Source: Lactarius indigo | Taxonomy: Eukaryota > Basidiomycota > Agaricomycetes > Russulales > Russulaceae | Reading direction: 5' to 3' | Assembly (NCBI GenBank): GCA_025766275.1 | Contig: JAFKAC010000060.1 | Coordinates: 186,001-250,000 of the forward strand | Length of the DNA: 64,000 bases | Part shown: piece after piece, positions 56,241 to 64,000 of the stretch | Layout of the letters: the number at the start of each line of letters is the position of its first letter | Numbering within the stretch: the first letter of the stretch is position 1 | The notes under the pieces: generated by a model | The model's database searches: none | The model's input: the letters and a program-made list of their open reading frames with translations, nothing else | What the model was told of the DNA's origin: nothing | Program-made: the position numbers and the translations under genes

Positions 56241-56802
56241 TGTTGATAAGTGACCCTTGTGCACTTAGCAGCTCATATGGACCGGACTTGCAGCATGGAC
56301 TGCTTTAGATTAGATATACAGGACTTATAGATTAATATTGATCTGTACAATCTCAGACACCTTGTATTTTGTTATCTATGACATCACTGTACCATGACAT
56401 CATATGGACTCCTCTAGAACTGTCATTGTACTACACCTTTTGTTCTCTCCTTAGCTTTATCTTTATTGTGATGTCATTATGATATCATTTAAGTCTGGAC
56501 TTTCTTTGTTTCTATGTTCCTTGTTCTCCATCTGTACATTCCTTTTGTCCACATGTAGAACAATGTCTCTTGTACTATGTGACCCTATGTTACCTTCTTG
56601 TACTAGTGTCACACCTGTAAACAGTATAAGTAGTGTACCATGTATGCTCCTGGTCCACATCAGTTCTCACTGCTTGTGTGCCAGACACTTCTGCTTCACT
56701 CTTGCTTGACTTCACCCTGTTGCTGCCTTCCAGCCACCCTTCTTATCTCACCACAGTCTACTTTGTCTCTGTGAGTAAGATCTCTATGTGTGCTGTTCAT
56801 CA
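56241..56802 (+). mobile_element. Solo LTR, family E
   Basis: 562 bp, TGTTGATAAGTGAC...GTTCATCA. Flanks AAAAT and AGAAT are a likely duplication with one change. Confidence 0.8.
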
Positions 56803-57222
56803 AGAATCTGGCACAAGGTCTGTACCTGGTGCAAGATCACATCCACATGCCAGAACATTAGACCCACACCAGACCAAATTAGCAAATTCAGACACAATTT
56901 TCATAAACTAGAGACTGACAAGTCTCCTGACACTAGACAAGAAACTAGATTACTAGAGGTACTAGTGGTACTAGGAGGTGCTAGATAGTAGTGGGTCTGG
57001 CTCTGCCAACAGAATTACATTTTGCTGATGAATGTGCTGGCACCCAGGCCGAAAGAGTTGCAGTTGACACTAATGTTTGTGAGTAGAGTGAACATTTTGG
57101 TCACATAATCAGAGGGAAAAGCAAACCAGGTGCAGAGACGACATTGGAAGACATGTCTGTGCGAGTGTCTGTGCAATGACAAGGGCTCAGAAGCAATCTT
57201 GAGAATATACAGGGGCATACTT
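56803..57222. other. Unassigned sequence
   Basis: No gene or shared repeat. Flank into which element A was inserted. Confidence 0.3.
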
Positions 57223-57636
57223 TGTCATGCCACTGTTGGGGCGTGTGTCGGGTCGGTCTGTAACAGGTCCTGCCTAAGGCAAAGGATACTGAGTTGGTCC
57301 ACTGCTGAGCAGAACGGCACCTAAGTCTGTGGGTGTTCCTTGATATAGCTCAAGGCAACAAGGCTTCAGAGAAGAGGGCTGTGATAGAGCTGAGAGGAAA
57401 GTACTGAGGGGACTAGACAGTATATTGACGAAGCCAAAGCTAAGGAGATACAGGGTATAATACAGGGTTTATATAGTCCATGTCTAGGGATGCCAGCAAG
57501 GCGATACAATGCCAGCAGAACAGATGCCAGCAGAGCAGATGCCAGCAAAGCAGATGCCAGCAGAGCTAGGAAGCGAAGGAGGGTGGAGCAAAGAAAAGAA
57601 GAGAGAAGATTGGAAAAATAAGGGGCATTCATGACA
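57223..57636 (-). mobile_element. 3' LTR of element A
   Basis: 414 bp, TGTCATGCC...TCATGACA on the plus strand. The purine-rich tract TTAGAATGGGGGTAA on the minus strand (57651-57637) directly precedes it. Carries ATGCCAGCA-type tandem units at 57482-57560. Confidence 0.85.
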
Positions 57637-57647
57637 TTACCCCCATT

Positions 57648-58850
57648 CTAAGGGGTGACTTCCACGTCACCAAGTCGAATGGCGTCCGGATGCATGTCAT
57701 AGAATGCCTGTACAAGGTCAGGTGCATGGAGATTGCCATGGGGTTCCCAGGTGTTGTCCGCGTTGGGATACCCTTTTCATTTGACAAGGTATTGGAGCTG
57801 GTTGCGACGTTGGCGTGAGTCCCAAATTTCTTCGACTTCGTACTCTTCTACCCCATCGATAAGGTCAGGGGCTGGTCGTGAGAAGTTCGGGCCATGTTCC
57901 ACAGTTTCTTGATAAGGGAGAAGAAGGGATGCATGGAAGACATTATGAATCTTCCATGTTGGTGGGAGCGCGAGTTGATAGATGACGTGGGAAATGACTT
58001 TAGTGATGGGGAATGGGCCATAACGCTTTGGGGCTAGTTTGGCGGTGGGGTGTGATGTGGCAAGGTTCTTTGCTTCTAACCAGACCAGATCGCCTTCCTT
58101 GTATGGAATGAAGGAAGAGGGGACCTTAGTGGTCGCTTCTTGAGCCGCTTTGATGCCTCGTTGTGCCAGCATGCGTACATCTGTGATGGCTGCAAGTCGT
58201 TCATTGACAGATGGGGCATCATAATTGGTGATGTGGGCACCAGGAGTGTGGGGAGTGTAACCCATGAGGAGGTCAAATGGTGTTTGACATGTAGTGGCGT
58301 TCGGCCAACTGTTATGCGCAAACTGAGCCGAGGGGAGCCAATCCACCCAATCCGTCTGCTGTCCATTACAGAAGAAGTGCAGGTACTGCTCTAACCACTG
58401 GTTAGAGCGTTCGGATTGGCCATCAGTTTGTGGGTGATAGGCGGTGGAGATGTTCTGTGTGATGCCCAAGGACTTGCACAGTTGTCGGGCGAAGGCTGAG
58501 GCAAAGCGAGGGTCTCTATCAGTGATAACGCGAGTCGGTAGTCCAAAGTGGGGGTAGACGTGGCGGTGATAAAGTGCTGCCACTCCTGGGCCATCGATTG
58601 ATTCCTTACAGGGGATAAACAGTGTTCCTTTGGTGCAATCGTGGTCTGTGATTGTTAAAATGGAGTCAAACCCATGAGAAAGGGGGAGTTTGGTAATGAA
58701 GTCCATCGTCACTGTTTCGAATGGTTGCGCTGAGGGGTTGGTAGTAATTGGAAAATGTGGGGGTCGTGGTTGATGGGAGATGACTTTGTTTGCCTGGCAA
58801 GCAGCGCAGCCCTTAACATAGGCTATAATGGTGTTCCGCATTCCTGGCCA
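57648..58850 (-). pseudogene. Element A integrase with chromodomain
   Basis: Starts at the LTR-C breakpoint. Encodes CAACQANKVISHQPRPP (zinc-binding part), TMDFITKLPLSHGFDSILTI (first catalytic Asp), VITDRDPRFASAFARQLC (second) and STAYHPQTDGQSERSNQWLE (Glu). Then come GYTPHTPGAH, a C-terminal KLAPKRYGPFPI and VFHASLLLPY, and a chromodomain start VEEIWDSRQRRNQLQYLVK. A TGA at 57777-57779 sits where chromodomains have Trp; the frame continues KGYPNADNTWEPHGNL to the TAG at 57648-57650. The chromodomain steers insertion to marked chromatin in this group. Confidence 0.88.
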
Positions 58851-58855
58851 CCAGT

Positions 58856-59630
58856 TGTCACGGATGCTCTATTTTCGCCTTATTTTTCTGTCTTTTTACG
58901 GATTTATTTGGCAGAGATATAAGTCTCCAACGTTGTGTCAAACATCCAAGTCCTTATCATTAGATATGATAAGATGGTTAGTCACGTGATGCCAACATGT
59001 GCACCCACAAGCACGTGACCCTGGGATAGTAACTTCCTTATCAGGAGTTGCCTCTTTAGGTCACTTTCCTCATTAGTATAGCAGTTTCTCATTGGACGAT
59101 AAGCAGGGAACATTCTAGATAGTTCTAGACTACGTTGTCATAGGGTTGTGACTCATAGATAAGGACACGTCATGGTTCTGTCAGCGTTAATGACTGTGCA
59201 TCAGTCAGCACAATAGATAACGCTATTATTAGACACGACGCGTCAGCGTCTGACTCATTACTATTACACATACCTTTAGTAACAAGGTTCCGTAGTAATT
59301 CGAACTCAGCCGCAGCATAGTATATAAACCCTCATGTAGCGTCCTGAGTGGAACCAACTTGTCCTCTTGGTTCTCCACTCAGGTACGCATTCCCTTGTAT
59401 TCCCTTACTCTTCACCAATGTTAACTTGTCCTCTTGGTTCTCCACTCAGCGTGCCACAGCGTGATCACCTGACCTTTGGACTTGCATAAAGTCCTCACGT
59501 GTGTCTACTCTCCGCTGTGCCTGTACGTTCGGCGCGTGACTTGTCTCCGCGCTAGGCTTGGGTGTGCTCCCAGTTCAGTTCGCTAACCTTCACCTTGGTC
59601 TAGTTGTAAACGATAAGTCATACCGCTACA
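58856..59630 (+). mobile_element. Solo LTR family C inside element A
   Basis: 775 bp, TGTCACGGATGC...CGCTACA, with exact duplication CCAGT at 58851-58855 and 59631-59635. It separates RNase H/linker from the integrase. Includes a tandem duplication of the CTTGTCCTCTTGGTTCTCCA motif (about 59358 and 59425). Confidence 0.92.
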
Positions 59631-61187
59631 CCAGTAGTCACATGAAACAAGGGCATGTGTGTTGGCGATTTCTGGGTGGCCAGTGCTAGGGGAGTCATGA
59701 TAAAGGGAAATTACCCCCCTCCTAAGAGTGGGGTCTTCCACGACCACAAGGCAAGTGCTGCGCCACCAGGAGCCATCAGAGAAGGAGAGTCTGTAGGGGT
59801 CCTTCCAGCGCAGGATAGTGGGAAGGTGTGACTGTTGGAGGGCATGGGCAGTTTGTTCAAGCGAGGAGAGCTGAGTGGCACAGGCAAAGAGTGGTGCAGG
59901 GAGGACAGTGATGTCCTGGTTGTCCATTGAACCATCATCATGGTCGGGCTGGCGAGAGAGAGCATCAGCACGGTTAGTGGCACCGGGTTTGTGGACAAGC
60001 CGCAGATTGTATTCTCCAAGCAAGGGGATGTAGCAGGCGACGTGTCGGTTGATCTTGTGGGGCTGCTTGTAATACTGAAGGTTTGCGTGATCGGTGTAAA
60101 TGGTAATGGGGTGTGGGGAGCCAAGGAGGAAGTGTCGCCACTCCTTGAGAGCAGTGATGACGGCAAGCAATTCACGATCGTGAATGTCGTAGTTACGTTC
60201 TGCCTCATTGAACGTCTTAGAGTGGTAAGCGATGGGTCGGAGCTTGTTGTTAACATCACGCTGGTACAGGATGCCGCCCGTGGCGAAGGCAGAGGCATCA
60301 ACTTCAACTTCGAAGGGGGCACTCAGGTCAGGCTGCCAAAGAATTGGAGAGCTGGTGAGAATGTCGACGAGCTTATCAATCACCGCAGTGCACTCAGGTG
60401 TCCAGATGAAGGGGCAGTCCTTCTTTAATAGATTAGTGAGTGGTCGAGCGATGTTGGCAAAACCTGGGATGAAGGGTCGTTGGTACCCAAAGATGCCTAG
60501 AGTGCTGCGCACTTGTTTGACTGTTTTGAGGGTGCGAGGCCAGTCTCTAAGTCCAGCAAGCTTAGCAGGGTCGGCTTCGATTTTGTCGCCTTCAAGAATG
60601 AGGCCAAGGTACTCAACCCTTCGCGCCTCAAAGGTACATTTTTCGGGTTTGAGGAAAAGGCTTTCTCATTCCAATATGTCAAGCACCTCATGGACAATGG
60701 AGCGATGAAGAGGGAGGTCGTCTGGAGTGGCGATGAGGATATCATCCATATAGTCAAAGACGTAACGGCGACTCTCCACCTTCAGCTGGGTACGCAAGAT
60801 TGTGTCCATCATGGCCTGGAAGGTGGAAGGGGAATTCATTAACCCAAAGAACATGACGCATGGCTCAAATAGTCCTTCTTCAGTTTTGAAAGCTGCTTTC
60901 CATTCATCGCCCTCCTTAATTCGTACATTGTTGTATCCCCACCTGATGTCAAATTTGGTGTAGAGGCGGCTGCCTCTAAGACCTTCGGTGAGGGTTTTAA
61001 TGAGGGGGAGGGGATATGTATTTCAAATAGTATGTTGGTTCAAGCGTCGATAGTCCTGAACAGGTCGCAGTTTCCCATCCTTTTTCTTAATGAAGAAAAA
61101 GGGGCTGGCATAAGGGGAGTGTGATGGGCGAATGTATTGCTTTGCCAAGTGTTCATCTAGGAATTTTCGTAGTGCCCCCCCGTTCAT
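59631..61187 (-). pseudogene. Element A reverse transcriptase and RNase H
   Basis: Minus strand from a frameshift in the seven-base C run at 61175-61181. RT text includes [38 protein letters not shown] and the active site FDYMDDILIA (near 60745). RNase H follows with FEVEVDASAFATGGILYQRD, AYHSKTFNEAERNYDIHDRE and TIYTDHANLQYYK. TGA stops at 61023-61025 and 60666-60668 stand where related elements have Arg (CGA). After RNase H come HKPGATNRADALSRQPDHD and the integrase linker, up to the LTR-C breakpoint. Confidence 0.85.
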
Positions 61188-62060
61188 CTTTAGTCAGGGG
61201 ATACACTTTACAGTCGAGGGTGGCAGGCACGTCTGGGGCGAGCTCGATTGCATGATCCCAGTCACGTGATGGTGGGAAGCGTTGAGACTCCGCTTCGGAG
61301 AATACCTTGATGTGGCGGTGGTATTCGGCGGGGATCGAATCCTCAGTTAGTTTCGCCTTGTCTTTGTTCGCTTCGATGGCCCATTGCTGGGCCATGTTCG
61401 TGCCGCGGATTGCTCCCCCTTCTGGTATTCTGATATGCAGCTCGTCTCCAGCTTCCCAGGGATCGATAGCATCTACCAGTGACCGCCACTCGTTAAAAGC
61501 GGCGGCCCTCACAACCAGATAAGGTGTTATTGCCTGGTGTTGACCCGTTTCCGTTACAGGGTTCGTTTTTTGCGTTTGATTGTCGATCGGCTTCGTTTCC
61601 GAGCTATAGGGGTTGTCCTGGACCACGAATGCGTCTCCCCGGTCAGGGGCTTCGTCTTGGATCGTGGTAGGTCGGCGCGCTTTTGGTACAAGGAGGGTGG
61701 ACAGGTAGAGGGGTTCCGGGGTGAGTACTCCTTGTTTCCAGTCAATCGTGGGTTCAAATTGCTGAAGCCAGGGATATCCTAGCAGGATGTCGTCGTTCCC
61801 TAGGTCGGTAATATAAAAACGTTGGATCGTTTGTTGATTTCCGAGTCGCACTTTCAATGCAACGTATTTGTCAATTCGTCCTGCACGGTTTTCGGTGCCA
61901 TCGACATTTTGAATTGTTCGGGGCATGGTAAGTTGTCGTGTAGGGAGTTTTAGTCGTTGAGCGACTCGAGAGTGGATGAAATTTTCGGTCGTGCCACTGT
62001 CAACCAACGTGATTTTGGCCGTTTCGCAAGTAGATTGGAAAATGACTGATATTTGCAGAC
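61188..62060 (-). pseudogene. Element A aspartic protease region
   Basis: VDSGTTENFIHSRVAQRLKL gives the retropepsin active-site Asp-Ser-Gly, and ILLGYPWLQQFEPTIDWKQG the second conserved block. A linker runs to [20 protein letters not shown] before the frameshift. Confidence 0.8.
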
Positions 62061-62129
62061 TATTTCGTCAGCATACGTACATGCTGTCTACTTGGAAGGC
62101 TCAAACCCAGGCCGTGGGATTTGAGCTGG

Positions 62130-63423
62130 TTAAAAATCCTCGTCCGTAAAGAGGGCATCGAGGATGGCCTCTTTCTCGTCGTTTTTCATGGCGCGGACCT
62201 GGGCGACGAAACGATCGCCATTCTTCTTGGGTTGGGTCGGCGCGGAGGTGCTGGGAGCGGGTGCTACTGGTGCTGAGGTTGGTTCGACTTCGGCGATGCG
62301 TGCGGAAGTCGTATTTCCACGGCGATTGTTGTTCTGGCGAATTGTCGTCGTCCCACTTCCAGCTTGGCCGGTCGATCGTTTGGGCAATCGCGTGATAGAT
62401 GTCCTTTTCCGAAGCAGTGGAAGCAACGGCCTTCCGAGCGGCAACGTTGCATTTCTTCATCAGTCAGCGCGATGCGAGCGCGATCGACATCCATCGCATC
62501 GGGATCGCGGATTGGTGTCGTGGTCTGCTGATCGGGTTGGCCATTGGTGCGTCGTCCTCCTCCATGGTTGCTATTCGAATTAAACAGCTGAAACCATTCC
62601 TGCTTAGTCTTTCCACCAATCTTTTCGCCTCCGTCGTTGAGGCCAATGCGAGCGCGAAGCATCGCGTACTTTCGTTGCTCTTTTTGGGCTGATTCGACCC
62701 ATTGTGTGAAGGTTTCAGGGACTGTATCGCGTTTTAGGATGGCCGATAAGAGGCCACATGGCAATCCTCCTGAATAGAGGTCGACTGTTGCTGCGGCGTC
62801 AAGTGCGTATCCTGCCTTCGCGGCAAGGTTCTGGAACGTGGTGGTGTACATGTCAAGGTCAGCTCCTTTCATCTGGAGCGCCTTCAGGAGCTGGTAGGCA
62901 TCCTGCTTCTCGGTAACGTTGGTGTAGGCTGATTTAAAGCTGGTGACGAAGTCGTTCCATAACGACTCTTCAGTTTTGGGGGTAGCTGCTGCGGTTGTCG
63001 TGCCGTTGACTTTCGCGCGCAGTCCTTCCAGTTGGGTGTCAACCCAGTCGTCGACATTTGGTCCGTGAATGAAGGACAGTGCGAGGAATACACGCTGGTA
63101 GGGTGATCGGATAACTGACGAATCTTCGTTCATACCGTGATATAGGTCAAATTCCCTCAGGAACTTCTTCGACTTATCGCGGGAGCCATCAAATATGGTG
63201 GGGGCATTGCCGCTGAGCTTCCCCCCGGAAGAGGTGTTAGCTGCGGATCCGGAAGACATCGAGGGAGCTGATGGGGTGATAACGGGTGGTGCGGTGACGG
63301 TGAGAAGAGGTGGGAATACAGGTGAGACCAGCGTAGATGCTGTTGCAATCTGATGCCAAAAGTCGGGAGCGTCAATTGGTACGGTTTCGAGTGCTGTGGT
63401 AAGTTCGTCTGCTGATGTTTCGG
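62130..63423 (-). pseudogene. Element A gag, 5' truncated
   Basis: Open from 63423. Contains FDGSRDKSKKFLREFDLYHG, SYPYQRVF-like capsid helices (VIRSPYQRVFLALSFIHG), MYTTTFQNLAAKAGYALDAA and a CCHC knuckle CFHCFGKGHLSRDC. A frameshift near 62340 separates the last part, which ends FVAQVRAMKNDEKEAI...DEDF at 62130. The N-terminus is lost at the LTR-B junction (63427). Confidence 0.8.
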
Positions 63424-63426
63424 CAG

Positions 63427-63913
63427 TGTAACGCTGTCACAGCGTTAGCTCGACTTGAGCTTGGATGAAAGGCGACTATGACTTAGCTAATCACGCCGAA
63501 GGCGTATGGCACGAAGGCAATTCTCTAGATGTCTGAAGACACTAGGCTTATGGGCGGCACTCTATTGCTTAGTAGAGGCAGACGAGAATGAAGACGAGAA
63601 GTGACGATTGAAGAAGACCAAGATGGCGTGTCTTGGTCTTCCACAGCTATCTTAAATACACAAAGAGCAGGCTTTCAAGCGCTGCTATGAGTCATAGTAG
63701 AGTAGCGTCCGACGCATCGCGTAAGTAACTCAATCCTAGTACTACTACTATTAGTATTAGGGTCGAGTCAGAGTTCAGTCAGCAATCACTAGCAATCTCC
63801 TATCACACCACATTGTAAGGGCCTAAGGCCGTGAGTCCGTGACTAATCTACCTTACTGCCGTAGTCACAACCGGTACAGTAAGGGTCCGTCATACGAAAC
63901 ATGAAACGTGACA
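63427..63913 (-). mobile_element. LTR family B, 3' LTR of a second gypsy element
   Basis: 487 bp, TGTAACGCTGTC...AACGTGACA. To its right is a purine tract (minus strand CTAGAAAGGGGGTGA) and the end of a pol frame, so this is the 3' LTR of element B, whose body lies beyond the window. It interrupts element A gag. Confidence 0.85.
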
Positions 63914-63943
63914 TCACCCCCTTTCTAGAGTGAGGCTCCAGAC

Positions 63944-64000
63944 TCACTGGAAGTCGCGTGCTATCCAATCACGTTGTTCTTCTTCGATGCGTCGAAATAT
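63944..64000 (-). CDS. Element B polyprotein C-terminus, partial
   Basis: Nineteen codons (IFRRIEEEQRDWIARDFQ then TGA) end just before the polypurine tract, the position and style of a gypsy integrase C-terminus. The rest is outside the window. Confidence 0.5.
   Translation of the reverse strand: MFRRIEEEQRDWIARDFQ

Larger units (their letters stand above)
57223..63426 (-). mobile_element. Ty3/gypsy chromovirus (element A), defective
   Basis: Minus-strand order: gag, protease, reverse transcriptase, RNase H, integrase with chromodomain, polypurine tract, 3' LTR. The 5' LTR and gag start are cut off by LTR-B at 63427. A solo LTR-C lies inside the integrase region. Three in-frame TGA codons and at least two frameshifts make it inactive. 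Confidence 0.88.

Overview
The window is nuclear DNA of a filamentous basidiomycete (Agaricomycetes). The genes have many short GT-AG introns of about 45-80 bp, the proteins resemble families common in mushroom-forming fungi, and the transposable elements are of fungal type. Rhizoctonia/Ceratobasidium is my best guess for the group, from recalled protein families and not from a database search.

Bases 1-25.8 kb are the gene compartment. In order they hold: a frameshifted C2-domain gene; a divergent pair of ornithine cyclodeaminase-family and ZIP zinc transporter genes; a very short Tom70-like gene (membrane anchor plus first TPR block); an unknown conserved gene; a divergent pair of TOM70 and DPH2; two tandem genes ending in a SAM-like domain; several orphan genes; two decayed gene copies (a QEDKRH-motif family and a DUF6535-like membrane protein); and a 684-residue protein of unknown function. 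I rebuilt exon structures for ZIP, TOM70, DPH2, OCD and the 684-aa gene, and all close in frame.

Bases 25.8-64 kb are a nested transposon compartment with almost no host genes. I separate at least seven LTR families (A-G), mostly solo LTRs, several with exact 5-bp target duplications. There are three hAT DNA transposons (one 6.46 kb, structurally complete, with 8-bp target duplication), a 1.06 kb poly(A)-tailed SINE-like element with a 15-bp duplication and tRNA-type A and B boxes, a copia gag, and a decayed Ty3/gypsy chromovirus on the minus strand. Target duplications let the insertion order be read: hAT3 was hit by the SINE and by LTR-G, and LTR-G by hAT1; a trypsin-like gene remnant was hit by LTR-C, which was then hit by LTR-B and LTR-E; one LTR-D sits inside another LTR-D; LTR-C sits inside the chromovirus integrase.

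The genes at left are ordinary housekeeping functions (mitochondrial import, diphthamide synthesis, zinc transport, amino-acid metabolism) and do not form one pathway. The most unusual items are the 153-residue Tom70-like protein 4 kb from full-length TOM70, the complete hAT element with two internal minisatellites, the SINE-like element, and a near-perfect inverted pair of LTR-E copies that could fold into a long hairpin.
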